Source: Asterella californica (taxonomy: Eukaryota > Streptophyta > Marchantiopsida > Marchantiales > Aytoniaceae). From it: a stretch of DNA of 64,000 nt. The DNA is taken from NCBI GenBank assembly GCA_036924285.1, contig JAYKYS010000012.1:6510001-6574000 (forward strand), given 5' to 3'. The notes under the pieces are model-generated. The model was not told the origin of the DNA and did not search any database. It saw only the letters and a list, made by a program, of their open reading frames with translations. Position 1 is the stretch's first letter. Each line of letters opens with the position of its first letter. Shown one piece after another: positions 1 to 12,662 of this stretch. The position numbers and the translations under genes were made by a program.

Positions 1-1050
1 TTCCAGAAATTCAACTCAGACTAAATATGCATCCCAAGTGAAGTATGTAGCGAATTTGGAGAAGACTACAAGCTGTAAAAATGAAAACAAATTTGATTTT
101 CTCATTGGTACGAGTTGTACCTCATGATTGTTTATGTTTTCTCTTTAAAATACCGATAGTCTTGAACTAAGAGACTGTGCTTGTATGGTTTTGGGTCTTA
201 CAAAGTAAAATTTTTGTTTCTTTCTGGATGAGTCTATATCAGAGCTAATGTTGTTGCTGGATCTGATTTTACCACGTGTACTATTTTCTCGTCAGATTAT
301 TTGGACTGCAAGTTTAAGGCTACTGCCCACTTGCTGACGGAATCATTTGGATTGAATGTTATAGGATTGTCGAGGTTTCTTGATCGCTGTTGTTTCGTGT
401 ATGTATTGTGAAATTCATCGATTCATTTTTCACGAGTCGATGGATTAGTATTTTTTCTTTTTTCTTCTCTCGTATTGATAATATATTGTGGCAGTTACTA
501 AATCTTATGTTGATTTTATTCACATACGAATAACATTTTTATTTGTATTATGCACTGAAATTTTATCTTTGTCGTTCCAGCTGAAGATGCAGAGAACTAT
601 CTGACGTAGCTCTCCGCTTCAGCTTTCTACTCATCACGAATTGACTTCTTGTCTTGTCTTCTGTCATACGTCATTATTTGTTTTGTGTATTTATGGTATG
701 CGCTGAATTTATATCTGTGATTTTTCCAGCCGATGATGCAAATAACTATTTGGCACAACGCTCTGCTTCAACTTTTTACTCTTCATGAATTGATTTTTTT
801 GTGTTTCAGCTAATCTTTTGTAGGCACATAGCGTAGGCATAGATCTAGCCACAAGAGAAAAATATTGTCTTCTGCAGTGCGTTGTGTTAGAGAGAATACA
901 TGCGTGTGTGCGTGCTTGTTTCGACTCAATAACGAGCTATGGAAAGAATATGTTGTAGGAACAAAATTATTTCCCGATTGTTTGTGTCGAGAACTGCGTA
1001 TTTTTTCCTTTCCATGAGAGACGCTAAAGAGGTCATTGTGAAATTTGAGC
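1..1050. other. AT-rich intergenic stretch, no gene seen
   Basis: No reading frame here looks like a protein and no RNA gene is visible. The only structure is a degenerate tandem duplication at about 534-805. The rest looks like decayed non-coding DNA. Confidence 0.5.
534..805. repeat. Degenerate tandem duplication, period about 150 bp
   Basis: The block around 573-650 (TTCCAGCTGAAGATGCAGAG, then AACTATCTG and a stretch ending in GAATTGACTTCTTG) recurs at 724-801 as TTCCAGCCGATGATGCAAAT, AACTATTTG and GAATTGATTTTTTTG. The preceding AT-rich leader with ATGCACTGAA / ATGCGCTGAA is also shared. Identity is roughly 75 to 80 percent by eye. Function is unknown. Confidence 0.55.
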
Positions 1051-1275
1051 CAGCCATAAAAACCTCCTGCCATCGTTGAGTGGACCATGGCCGTTTCCGT
1101 AGAAGAGATTTAATTTTTCCTCGTAACAACCATCGAACTAAGGATAGGGTGAATAAGCATGCTCAATGTAAATATGCATTCAACATGAACTTGTGGAAAA
1201 CTCTTGTCCACTTTGGTAAAAAAAAACAATACATAAATGTTACTATAAAATATATATTAAATTAATCTAAAATCC

Positions 1276-1466
1276 AAATATATGTAAATATCAAATGTTA
1301 GGAGAATCAAGAGACGAGAGAAGAACTCAACATAACACATAAAGAGAAAGAAGGGGGCGCGCTTCTGGCAAAATATATGTAAATATTAAATGTTAGGAGA
1401 GTCAAGAGACGAAGGAAGAACTCAACATAACAGATAAGGACAGAGGCGGGGGACGCGCTTCTGGCA
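1276..1466 (+). repeat. Two tandem 95-bp units
   Basis: Units at 1276-1370 and 1371-1466 both start AAATATATGTAAATAT and end near CGCGCTTCTGGCA. In between they share GAAGAACTCAACATAACA. A relative of the unit lies in reverse orientation at about 37029-37120 (GCCAGAAGCGTG, GAGTTCATCTCG), so this is a dispersed repeat rather than a local duplication only. Confidence 0.65.
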
Positions 1467-1510
1467 GTATAAGTTTGAGGAGGTACAAACAATCAAAGCT
1501 TTATGAGACA

Positions 1511-1611
1511 TTTAATTTATTACATATCCTTTCTTAATAAAAAATATAGGTAATAAATTAAAACACATGCATATTTTCTCTCTTCTGAACTTGGAAGGGG
1601 GTGAGTAATGC
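1511..1611. repeat. Two-hairpin MITE-like element, copy a
   Basis: The arms TTTAATTTATTAC (1511-1523) and GTAATAAATTAAA (1550-1562) are exact inverted repeats. They are followed by a second imperfect hairpin, GCATATTTTCTCTCTTC to GGGGTGAGTAATGCAT. The same two-part layout recurs near 44.7 and 50.9 kb, and the first hairpin also near 36.6 and 51.4 kb. Confidence 0.6.
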
Positions 1612-1659
1612 ATATGTCTTGAGCATAACAAATTTACAAAATTTTGAACTCCGTTTTCA

Positions 1660-3312
1660 TGTCACGGATCGGCTCCTACTTGAAAATCCAATGCATTATC
1701 GCTTCAAAGACGTTCATAGAATTAAAAATGAGCTTTTTACATAACTTTTTGGATCTTCATTTTCACTGCACCAAGTGATAGAGCTAGTTGTTAGCTTCCC
1801 TTGGGCACTTCATTTTTACTTTAAATTGACGCTTAATGATAAAGTTATGAGGTTTTAAAAGTGAGAAAATCAAGCTAGGTCTTAGCTTAACGATACTTAC
1901 TGTGTATTTGCAGTTCTTGGTGCTATACTAAGGGTGCAAGAGGGCTGCTTGGTCATTATCTGGAGATAACATCACATACTGTGAACTAACGTAAGAGGGC
2001 AGCTTAAGGAGTTAACTTGTATCTGTGACTTGTTGACAAACATTTCAGAGGATTGGGAGGTCCAATGCATGCACACAAGATGCCATTGAGTTTAGATCTA
2101 TGTAGGCTATGCACTGGTTAATATTATTCGTAAAGAGACAGACCGGGTGTGTTTTCGAGAGGAAATTGGGAGATAAGGAAGAAGACTTGAGGACTTTAGT
2201 GACATACAAAGGAGAGTTGGATAGTCCGCATCATTTTGGAGTCCAACTAATTGTTCTTGGATCCATCAAGATCTGAACACTAAGTTCTTCAAGAAATTGA
2301 AGACGATATGAAGTTTAATCGCACGATTTGAGAGATGTGAGAGACATTGACTCGCATGGAGACACCTAACATTCACATATGACATGAAGTTGAGTTGTTC
2401 TTGCGATCGATTAGTCAAGCTCTTCGTTCTTGGTGTCTATGCAATCAAGGAGTCCTTATCTATGCATAGGAGAAGATCGTATGTAGATCGGATTGTTCTG
2501 TTGTGCGTGGTGAGTGAAGTTGAGCCGTAAGGGAACGATTTATGTCAATTTTTTGTTTCTTGCATGATTTCACGAGAGGAACTCAAAGAATTTGTTTGGA
2601 GTCTCGTTGTGTTCATAGTTGTCAAATCCAGAGAAGACGGATCTTAGATCAAGCGATCTGTTTTGCAGATGTATTTGGTTTCAAGCTACATGGAGGAGTT
2701 TTGGGAGGTTAGATCACGTGTGATAAAAAATCAGAGATATCTCGGTTATCGAGAGTCAGATCTGAGAGTTCTTAGAGCCAACAAAGTCAAGGTGAAAGAC
2801 TCTATTGATATACGAGGAATGTTTGACGAAAAGATAAAGTTCTCAAATAGACCTTCTTTGGTTTCTTCGCTATGATTTTCATCTTTTTTGGATTCGCTAG
2901 AGTTCTAGTTGGTTATGTACGGCTTGTGGTAGCTAGTTTTAGCTAAGAGCTTGTACATGAGTACTGTTTGAATTCGGGTTTGAATCGTGTGATACTGGTG
3001 CACAGCTTATTGTTAGCAAAGGAATGTTCCTTTGCTTTGAGCCACGCTTCAGTAGTTTTAGGTCTAGGATGAGATTCAGAGACTTGTTTTAGGAGATTGG
3101 GTGTAAATTATAGACCACTTAGGTTTGTTTTTCAATTTTGTGTTATTAGAAAAAAGAAACGGGAGTGTATGTAAAGTGGGAGTTGCTATATCTTGCAAAA
3201 CTTGTTCTCGTGGTTGTTTTTCTCTTCCTTACCTCTATTCTGTACATGATATATCCACTGCCAAGAACCTCATATTTTCTTGGACAACCTTCACATAAAA
3301 TATGATACAAAA
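1660..3312 (+). mobile_element. Highly mutated solo LTR related to the 12.7-19.1 kb retrotransposon
   Basis: This block aligns along its length with the 2021-bp LTRs at 12663 and 17103. Shared landmarks in order are the start TGTCACGGATCGGCTCC, AATCAAGCTAGG near 1868, the GATATCTCGG block near 2735, AGCTAGTTTTAGCTAAGAGC near 2931 and the end CAAGAACCTCATATTTTCTTGGACAACC. Most differences from the young LTR are C to T or G to A, as expected for an old methylated copy. It carries only one of the three 157-bp internal units of the young LTR, which accounts for most of its shorter length. No gag or second LTR lies next to it, so it is read as a solo LTR. Boundaries are good to a few bases. Confidence 0.75.
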
Positions 3313-3775
3313 TCAACAATCAAAACAAAGGTTGATTATCATCTTTTTATACTCATCAAGTGTTAGCTTGCATTTTCGAATGTAGAGGGACAAGGGATCA
3401 AACTTGCACCTCTTTGATTGAAATGCGAGGGTAACTCCTTCTTACGCACAAGGTTTAGTTTATGAGCATAAACATTTCTTTGGGTGCATCGGATCACCTT
3501 TATGTTATCTTCTCACAACTACTATACGCCCTTTAGGAAACATCCGGTTCTCTCCGTCTCAACTTTCAGCTTTTGGTAATTTGTCAATAGAAGATGTGTT
3601 ATCAACTTGTACTCACTAGAAAGTGTGTAATGTGATGGATTTCGAATATTTGAAAGCTTTGGCAACTGTCGGATGACATACTCAATTAAATGATCATCTG
3701 ATTTGAGCCACTATCATACTCCACAACTCCTATGCATATTGACTTTGTTTTACTGCAAATATATTCGAAATCCTC
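3313..3775. other. No gene seen
   Basis: The stretch follows the solo LTR. No retrotransposon internal domain, RNA gene or clear repeat is visible. Confidence 0.4.
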
Positions 3776-3779
3776 CCTT

Positions 3780-4270
3780 GTTGAGTTCACCCTTGACTTG
3801 TATGATATCTTTGTCATTCACCGAAACTCTTCTTGATTTTAGGTGACACAACTCTTGTTGAGTTCATTGGAGACAATGCATTTGAACCTTGTGAGATTGG
3901 AAAATTATTCAAGTCATGATCACGAGCCGCTTCATAACTTGATGTTCCAAAAGACGGCGTGAATCTTTTCTCTAGTTGGTAGCAAGAGTCGTCTGTTCAT
4001 CTTCGAATGCCTCTCTCATAAGTCCATACGTCGTACTTCTTCTCTCCTTCAAATTCATGAAACGCATAACCTCTTTTACCAAGTGTGAGGAAACACATGG
4101 ACAAGTGGAGACATCTTAACATATGTCTTTTGGAGAAATCCAATATCGGTTTGACTTGCATAGGTCTTTGTTCTTGTGAAGTGTCATTTCATCCTAGAGA
4201 TGTTGTACGCTAAAACAATGGGGCAGTGCTTGCAATGAATCTTAGTTTCTTCATCTCGTCCATTACTTGC
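3780..4270 (-). pseudogene. Fragment of a BED-type zinc-finger protein, probably a hAT-like transposase N-terminus
   Basis: Read on the minus strand, 4260-4155 gives a frame with KIHCKHCPIVLAYNISRMK, one stop, then HFTRTK. That is the Cx2C, NIxRMKxH layout of BED fingers in plant hAT transposases. Further along the minus strand (about 4085 to 3800) a second open stretch reads RGYAFHEFEGEKKYDVWTYE and, later, TSSYEAARDHDLNNF. Those parts match nothing I recognise. At least two in-frame stops and frame changes are present and no catalytic domain was found, so this is a decayed fragment. The assignment rests on the finger only. Confidence 0.4.
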
Positions 4271-7200
4271 ACTTGGCAATATCATGTATTGTTCGTGTCA
4301 ACTTCTAGCATCCATCTATAAGCTTCAGAATTGCTTGTGAACGTCCATACTCTTCATCAACCTTGAAAGCTGATGGACTTCCAAAGTCATCTTCATTCTC
4401 TTTCTTTATTTTCTTCTCTTGAAAGTCTTGGAATTTCCAAGGATCTACTGGAATTCTCATTGTGTAACCAACTAGCTCAAATGGTCAATTATTGCAAATC
4501 ACGAATGATTTCAAGACAAGACCACGTAGCTAGTTGGTCTGAATGGATACAACCAACCTTGTACGCTTCAATGACGAATCATTAGCACTAGATAATATTG
4601 GTCCAAACAGTCACATCACCCTAATCCAAATGAAGATCATGAGTGTAGCTCATGTAACAAACAATTATTTGGTCCATCATCTAGTGCTCAACTATACTAT
4701 GAACAAGTCTTAAAAAGAGACTTTGGATTGAAAAAAAGAAGAAGAAAAGAACTGGAGTGATGATAAGAGTAGACACCCTACAAAATGAGATAATGAGCTC
4801 CCAAGAGCTCCATTCTTATACATAATGAGAGACTACAAAATAATCAATTCATGAGAAAAGAATCTCAACTAAATATTCATGCTAACACCAAGCCCTAATT
4901 GTGTTTCATGTGATTATTTGAAACATGTTTAGCTATCCTAGTACTAGGCTAGGAGGCATATGTAAATATTGCCTAGAGCATCTGATCTTCTTGTGTTGTA
5001 ACCAAAATTTGATCAAAAGAGACGTAATCAACTTCCCTCTTCCCTATTTGTTGTGAAATATGCGGAAACAACCAAAAGACATCCTCGTCACTCGGATCAC
5101 TGACGAGCAGATCGTTAGCACATGATGACAGACCGTTGATGGGTGGATCGTTAGCGATTTCTAGGGTGGTGAGGCTTGATGACGAGTCATCTATGAGAAG
5201 ATCATTGACGGCTGCTGGGATGACAAGGGTGGGCCAATGGATCGTCATATGACGGATCGCCGGCAGTGGTCAAAGATGGCTAGGTTAGGATGAAGGACCG
5301 CCGGAGTAGCGATAAAGATATGGTGGACCACCGGAAGATGGATCATCGGCGATCCAGATGAGATGACGAGGTGGCGAGATTGAGATGATGGACCGTCAGC
5401 GATGAGCCAGCAGATGGAACCACCGATGATCATGCATCAAATCGATAGACCGTCGACAGAATTCTTCTCACAGTCACGGAGTGATATCACTTTTATCCAT
5501 ATTTTTCATTAAAGATTAAAAAATATTTAATTAGTTAACATAAATAAAATAAAATAAAATTTCATGATTTCATGAAATTCTAGAAAATTTTGGTGTATCC
5601 AACCAATTTTCAAGATAAAACACTTGGTGTTTTATCTTTGTAGTCTTTTTGGTTCCCTATTTAATTATTGTTGAGACATCCTCGAGGACTATATATGGTC
5701 ACTCGTGGAATATGATATTAATCTGATTCTTGTTTTACTCTCTTATCAAATGAGGTAAATTAATATCTGGTTAGAGGAATCACACCTTACTCCCATTAGC
5801 TTTTCTAATAACTCTAGTTGCTTATAAGAGTAAGTAGTTAGATCATAATGATATTCTTACAATATTAAATTTATATAATACTTGAAATACCTCTTTAGTT
5901 AATTCTATCATTCTAGAAATTAAAAATATACCTTGGTCGAAATGCAAACCAACGATTATTGATCTCTCCCTATCGTTATCGGGTCTTCATGCCCAATCCT
6001 TCAACCCTTCTTTCGTAGAAGCGTTCTTATGATCTTTTGATAAGTGATTGTGATAAAGATGATAGTTAATACAGTAGGGAGTTTTACAGAAGAAATAGTA
6101 GTTCTGAGTAAATGTTGAGTACATCGATGATGAGTAAATATGACGGGGTAGTGCAAGTCATGCACTGTAGTCCCTTTTCACCTTAAGGTTGACCTCTACA
6201 AGTTTGCATAGAGCGATGATAAACGTTAATGTTGAATCTATTTTCACCACCATTGTTTCAACGCAAGTGCTTGAAGTTTACTCGACTTGATTACAAATAC
6301 TTGACCAAAGTGAGAAACATTCGAAAAGATTATGACAACTTATTGCTGCTTGAGAGTGTACTTACTTCCTCTTGGCTTGGTTCAAGCTTTTTGTACCATA
6401 CTCGCATATTGAGTTGAATCCTCAAAAAACTTTTCGGACAAATCTTTGGAGAAGGCATAACGCATACGGATTATGGAAATACAAAGTCTCTCCTCTTTTT
6501 TATTTTGGAGCGTCTTTATATACGATACGTAAGAGTTGAATCCTGAAAGCATTTGATAACTCATTATTGAAGTGATAAATCACGATCTTTACATGTATTT
6601 TGATAAACAAAGATCTTTAAACATTATTTCTAGACATGCAATTGACCTGTTCAATCTTAAAAATATCGTCATCTTACATTTTCCATCATTTTTCTGGTGC
6701 AAGTGATCGTGACTTCTCAGTTCTAAACATCAGCTCCCCTCGATTCTACCTCGAGGACTGGTTTAGAACAGAAAAGCCACTCCCTCTCGTGACTTGTGCT
6801 ATACATTTACAAGTATGTATTAATCGGTACAATAGCGATCAGTTATCTAGTCTAGACCGAACTTTATCCGCATGCAAGAGAGCGTTAGATTGATCAATAT
6901 CAAGATCATCATACCCATACTAATTGTCATTAAAAATAAGGCAAAGTATCTCCAGTTATTGCAGCAAACATCCCATGCTTGTGCATGCTACCACATGTTT
7001 CTCACCTCTTGAAGTTCAAGTCTATGCTTTCAGATTCTTCCATGTTACTCCTTAAACCACAGAAGTACTTATTTTAGTGGCGGGTTTCCCACCACTAATC
7101 ATTTTTAGTTGAGACTAATGGAGTTACGAAGCGGAAGAAAAATCCGTAGTATTGCACAACGACAACATCTGCAATATATGTTACCTCAGAAATCGAGACT

Positions 7201-7545
7201 ACATTCAAAAGAAAGAGGAAAGAATTATGTACATTTTGCTCACGGCCGTCCGATTTTGAGATCTATAAGTTTGTAAAAGTTCCCATGAAGATGTTCATTT
7301 CTAGACCACAAAATTCAAATAACATGATGATCGATTAACAGTGATGTATGATGGCAGAATGGACCTACACCCGAGATTTGGAAAAATTTTATAAATCTAG
7401 TTTGAGAATCCCTTGTTTTGATGAACAAAGTCCACTGTGCATCATCATCGCATAATGTTACAATAAAGAATGGCATATAGATCCCAAAATTCATCATATT
7501 TCTTAACTACAAAAACTGAAAATATAATAAAATATGTTTACATCG
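4271..7545. other. Decayed repeat DNA, no convincing gene
   Basis: Short open frames (for example 5248-4973 and 5433-5245, minus) lie in a stretch rich in repeated GGATCGT / GGACCG words around 5080-5420 and look like by-products of that repeat. A perfect hairpin, AAGATAAAACAC (5612-5623) with loop TTG and GTGTTTTATCTT (5627-5638), lies in the following AT-rich DNA. Nothing else could be supported. Confidence 0.4.
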
Positions 7546-7550
7546 AGAGA

Positions 7551-7816
7551 AGTGATCGATCGATCACTTTTCCGAAAATAGACATTTGTGAAACAACAGA
7601 CTCATGTACAGAAATTTGTGACGACGTCATCAATTTCTCAAAACAAAACAAGCAACATGATGAACACAAAGAATAAGTGATCTCTCGATCACTTCTCTAA
7701 GAAATGTTGGATGGTAGAAGAAGAACGTACGCAAGAAATATGAAAAAAGTAAAAGAAAAGAACAAGAAAACGTTGAATTTGTGAAACCGAGAGAAAAAGT
7801 GATCTCTCTATCACTT
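7551..7816. repeat. Three spaced 20-bp palindromes (AAGTGATCGATCGATCACTT family)
   Basis: AAGTGATCGATCGATCACTT at 7551-7570 is a perfect palindrome. Variants follow at 7675-7694 (centre CTCTCG) and 7797-7816 (centre CTCTCT). Spacing is 124 and 122 bp. Two more copies lie at 19781-19800 and 19843-19861. The GAGAG that precedes the first copy is also kept at 19776, which points to a shared dispersed repeat rather than chance. Confidence 0.7.
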
Positions 7817-7824
7817 CTCGCAAC

Positions 7825-8530
7825 TGTCAAGAGAACTGTCGTCACTATTCTGAACCATACAATCTCAAAACACATAGTCAGTTAAATGGTGACCATAATA
7901 GGTTAAGGAATAACTCGTGACACAAGGACAACTTGGAACTTGTTGAAGACTAACCACAAGATTAACGAAAGCAAAGTGGTTTTGTAAAGAGAGGAAGAAC
8001 GAAAAGAGTTGATGCATGCTTACAAGGAGAGCATCCGGTGTATGACCGTAAAGAAAATTGATTAACAAAGATTGATGTCAAGAAAAATAAAAACATGCAA
8101 GTAAAGCAGTTCAAAACGTACTAATTCATACGAAGATGATTACATTAATCATAAAATCAACTCATAAAACAAACGGCCAACTAACACAGTTGAATTTCAC
8201 AAAATTGGACATATAGTAAGTTCGAATGTCCAATGAGCTCAAAATGTAATAAAGCAATTGGTGTATAATTAGTGTCGTTGTCAAGAAAAACAAACTAGAC
8301 ATTAAAATATTTTCAAATATAAACTTAACAAACTTTAATTTATGTTTACCAACAAGTATCTTCTAAAACTAAAAAGTGATATTTAGAAAGTAAGACCTTT
8401 AAACTGTATCTGAAATTCATCCTCTAAAGTGAAAAATCAAACCATTAGAAACTAAAAAAAACAGAATCAATAAAATAAATTTATTAATTTATAAAGTTGT
8501 ATTCAAAAAGAGCTAAACATCAGTAGAAGG
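7825..8530. other. AT-rich stretch, no gene seen
   Basis: Very AT-rich with many stops in all frames. No RNA gene or recognisable repeat was found. Confidence 0.4.
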
Positions 8531-8875
8531 GTGGAAGACTAAGCTCTCAAAAGAAAGATCTCCTTTGCTGACGGAGCTGTAAAGTTTTCTTCTTCCTCAA
8601 GAGGACTACTGCTAGAACGAACCGTCATAGTTGTAGGAGCTCTATTGTCAGCTGACGATGGAGCAGGTTCTTCAACTCGAACTCCATCTCCTGCTACTCT
8701 AAGCCAATGTTGGCTCCATGATATGAACACAAGAAACGACAAAAGCTACTTGTCTATGACTCAACTCAATAGATGTGACGTTCCTCTTGAGCGGCAAACA
8801 AGTAACCATGTTGAATCACTTCCAGCAAATAAGTCGAGCACCCAATCGCCTTCTCGAGAAAAATGTTCAACAGAT

Positions 8876-9365
8876 CAACTAATCAACTTCATCGGTTTTT
8901 GGTAAAGATTAACCACTTGTCGGTCAAGAGTCGTGGTCTTCTTTGATATTGTTGGAACCACACGAACATTATCATGAATTTCGTCAGGATGAAAGTTATA
9001 CAGCTCTCTCGTCTTTGTCTCCAACTGGTGATAGTAGCCAATAGTCCAAGGTTCATACTGAAAGATAAGTCTATTCTCCAAGACTTGTCCATCGACATTA
9101 CGTTTGTACTTGAACAAAAATAACAAGTTAGAATACTTTATATTGATGTTAATAAACTTGCACTAACTTGAGTCAAATATTAGAAATTCATCATATACCA
9201 TTCTCCACACTAGCGTTGCATTTTTCCTTCACCACTTCCTGTATCGTCAGTTGTTGCTTTGGATTAGAAAAAACAACAAATCTCCAAAAGTTAGTAGAGG
9301 TCGAAAGAGAAAACTCATCTAACACTTTCTTCCATTCTTTGTGTTCTCTGCTCTTGTCAAACTGA
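8876..9365 (-). pseudogene. Unrecognised protein-coding fragment, possibly two exons
   Basis: On the minus strand 9365-9190 and 9126-8876 both contain protein-like frames. The first has REHKEWKKVLDEFSLSTSTN and the second YKRNVDGQVLENRLIFQYEP. They are separated by an AT-rich gap that could be a short intron, since a T-rich tract ending TTCAAG precedes the second block. The second block vaguely resembles the C-terminal part of DUF7869-type transposases. The resemblance is weak and no catalytic motif is visible, so no function is assigned. Confidence 0.25.
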
Positions 9366-10450
9366 ATCTATAACGGATATCAGCTCCGACCAAAGATTTG
9401 AGGAAGAAAGAATAGACAGTTGCAAAGCATCATTACAAAAAATATATCATAGTGACGTGACATTTCACACTGACTTGAACTCTTGAAACACAACGTCTGT
9501 AGAAGAAGAGGACCTATCGCCATCTAACTGTCTTCTCGTTTCTTCTGTTCGATGAACGTAATTCTAAAAGGTATGAGATAGAATTCCTTACTGAAAAGAT
9601 TAATCATCATCTTCTTTCTTTAACTTTTTTTTCCGTCCATCCTTCTTACAGATCTTCAACTGAAAAGAAGAATAAACTAACGAAGTTAGTCTAAAATTAA
9701 GAAGCAAAAAGTAAATCATAAAATTTTTGTACAAATGTAACAAAGCAATTTACGTGATCTTTTAGGACAGGAATGAAGTACTCCAAAAGTTCAGGTTTGG
9801 TTTCCTCGGGGAAGAGTTCTACACACGTAGGTCAGTCAAGAATGTTCACCAACTGCAATGTTCTTCCTCCTTGGCTTGAAGTGGACTATTCCATGTTTCA
9901 CTTCTTTATTGCTTTCATCGTCACTTGGCAGACGGCATATGATCGACGTGCCATTCCACGTCGGAAGTCTCTATTTTCATCTTTTAGATGTCCAACGTCA
10001 GATGTGGAAAGCAGTAATTCTTCGAACGAGTGTTCTCCACAACCCCTCTCACGAGTTAATCAAGTTTATCCAAAGAGGATTACCTTTGCTCCTCCCTCTT
10101 TACTCACCATGTTTTCTGGTGGAGTTGAAGATAAAAAAATGGAGGTGGAGGTTGAGGTTCTTCTACTCGAGTCGGGACCTTAGCTCAAGGACAACAAAAG
10201 TTGTTCTTGCTGAAGGAATTTTCAAGAAAGCTATGGAACTTGAGAAGCTAGAGGTACTAAAGCATGGGCGTTTCTGCTTCCACTGAAAGGAGAAGAAGTT
10301 CAAGTCTTCCTAAGTCGCTAAGAGTGGTAGGATCGTCAAGTTCACCCCAAGTTGGTTGGACTCCAGTCCCCAACTGCTGGTTTGGGAACATCTTGTAGGA
10401 ATCAGGAAGAATTTCTTAACCGGACGGTTAACAACTTAACCAGATGTTTA
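9366..10450. other. Unassigned stretch with overlapping open frames
   Basis: Two plus-strand frames are open (9773-10183 and 9858-10286) but neither shows a domain, and their overlap argues against both being real. The stretch lies upstream of the DUF7869-type transposase remnant and may be the decayed 5' part of that element. Confidence 0.25.
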
Positions 10451-10458
10451 TTCGTGAG

Positions 10459-10684
10459 CAGCGCTCGGGGTAAAAAATTTCGGTAACAGGAAATTATCCG
10501 ACGGTAATAAATGAAACCGGTTTTTTTCAGTAATTTATTAATCTTCCCGGTTTTTTTAACGACTAACTTGTCGTTTTGTAAAATTTTAACCTACAAATTA
10601 TCCGGCTGGGACCCATTTCAACCCGACTTTTCAGAATTCCAACCGGTTGAAAATACAAAGAATGCCGGTTAGCCCCGAGCCCTG
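10459..10684. mobile_element. 226-bp hAT-type MITE with 8-bp target-site duplication
   Basis: The element begins CAGCGCTCGGGG and ends CCCCGAGCCCTG, so the termini are 12-bp inverted repeats with one mismatch (CAG[C/G]GCTCGGGG). It is flanked on both sides by TTCGTGAG (10451-10458 and 10685-10692). CAG...CTG ends plus an 8-bp duplication are the hallmark of hAT elements. The inside is non-coding and AT-rich with several CCGGTT / AACCGG words, so it is non-autonomous. Confidence 0.85.
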
Positions 10685-10804
10685 TTCGTGAGTCCATTGC
10701 AAGACCCAGCAAGACGGTTAGAGATGGACGATTCTGACAAAAAGAGACCTCTATAAGTTTCAATTCATATGATACAGAAGTGACAGTTAGTGAACTTTCA
10801 CTGA

Positions 10805-12662
10805 GTGATGGTCAAACTGATGTTCCAATTCAAAGAAGTGAAAGTGGTGAAGACACCCCAGAGGATCAATGGAATTTTGAAGAACTTGAATTTCAAGAAC
10901 CTACGGATGATTTTGGAGATACCGGTGTGGGAAGATGTTCATGAAAATCTGCTACTTGAGCTTTGGAGAGAAAAGATAAGAATGTGAAGGACATGTTAGA
11001 CACTCGGAAAATCTATGAGCTTTCTAAGAAGAAATGTTGTTCTAGAGAATTTCTTAATCTTTTGGGTTCAAAGACAATCAAAGAAGTGAGATCTTTCTTT
11101 TTCAGTTTGAACCACAACGAGCAGAGTGTTCATCATCTACAAGAACATTATAATGGTTCTTGTAGATGGTCTCATGATTTCTCAATGGTCAGTTCCACAC
11201 TATATAGTAATAGATAGATCTTTGGATTTGGATAAGTGGTTTTTAAGTAAGTTTATGTCCTCGGTGATAGTCGTCTCGGTAGAGTGAGAACCAAAGCATG
11301 CCCTCGTGTTACAAGAGCCCATTTCATCAGAGTTCCAATGGAAAACAAGTTGTGTGCAAAACAGTGGTGCAAATTATTTTTCTTAAGAACTGAGAGAGGT
11401 TGTCAAACAAAGATGCCTTTCATCTTCCGGACAATTACAAAAAGAAAGATGTGTATGAAATCTCCGTCCAGGAAAATGATGAGTAAATAGAGATAAAACT
11501 ATTCTTATTTTTGTCAAATGTGAAAAACTTATTTCCGCAAAGTGAAAATCCTGAAAACAAATTGATTCTATACTTGTTCAACTTGCACTGAACTCAAAGC
11601 TGCTCGAGATAAAAGTGTTATTCCGACCGAAAAATGTAAGCTTTCAGTAAAATGAAGATTGGACACTTTCTGATTTTATTTCACGTGTGTAGTTATTATA
11701 TAGTTTAGTTTCTTTTATTAATAAATTTTGTTTTGTTTGAATATATAACAGTTTTAACCTTTTTCTTGACCAGTCTCTTGAAACTTATAATCAAGAGTTT
11801 GTTGTAAGTTAATGAAAAAATGCAGAGAAAATATTTTATTCATTGTTTTCATAATGTTTAAAATAGTTGCTGGTTTGTATCTAATAAAATGTGTTTATAA
11901 TGATTAGTATTTTGTGTTTACAGCAAAATATTCAAAGTTTTTACATTCACACCGTCTGCAACAAATGTCCGAACAAAAGAAGCATACAAAACACAAAAGA
12001 AAGCTTTGGCTCAGTTCAAAAAATACGCATTTCTTGAAGTTGATGGAATGGACCAGAGCTAGATAGATATTCCTCATTTCACTCGTGTTTCCAGGAACAT
12101 GGACAAGAAATATTTCATCAAAGTGCATGTTGTTAGTTGTTTGATCTTCAACTGCAATCTTCAAGCGGAAGTACTTTAAGCGTGACCTTCTCCCCAGCCA
12201 CCGCCCCTTGCTTTTCGGGTTGAAAAAAGAGTGGAACACACTGAGAGACAGCTGAAGATGACCCGATAGACTCCGTCAAAGTCAAAAACTTATCAAAGGG
12301 TAAGCGTTTAGTAAGTTGATTATCTTAACATTCATAATAATTCTAAACTGACAATAAGGGTGTTACGTCATGCTATTTCAAACTGAGAAGGTCCACTTCC
12401 AGAAGTTTTGTACATTCATATCGACAATACTACAAGAGAAACAAGAATAAATATGTTATTGCTTATCTCAATATGCTTGTCGAGAAATTTTCTTTTTCAA
12501 GATTTTTTTTAGTAGGTCATGCACATGACCATATAGATAAAATGTTTACTAGGTTTTCTAAACGTTTGAGTAGGACCAAAGCATTCACGTTATCCATGCT
12601 ACAAGAGGTAATTGAGCAATCTTACACATCACGTCCGACTTGTCACTTGCTTACATGTACGC
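10805..12662 (+). pseudogene. DUF7869-type DDE transposase remnant, 5' and central part
   Basis: Protein-like pieces occur in order on the plus strand. Near 10808-10940 there is an acidic stretch (QRSESGEDTPEDQWNFEELE). Near 10990-11150 a Cys-containing N-terminal block reads RKIYELSKKKCCSREFLNLL. Near 12040-12100 the conserved core reads FLEVDGMDQS, a stop, then IDIPHFTRVSRNMDKKYF. Near 12505-12620 the second motif reads VGHAHDHIDKMFTRFSKRLS. VDGxDQ followed later by a GHxHxxID motif is characteristic of transposase-like proteins annotated as DUF7869. The frames are joined by stops and shifts, so the gene is dead. The retrotransposon at 12663 interrupts it, and the coding sequence resumes at 19124. 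Confidence 0.65.
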
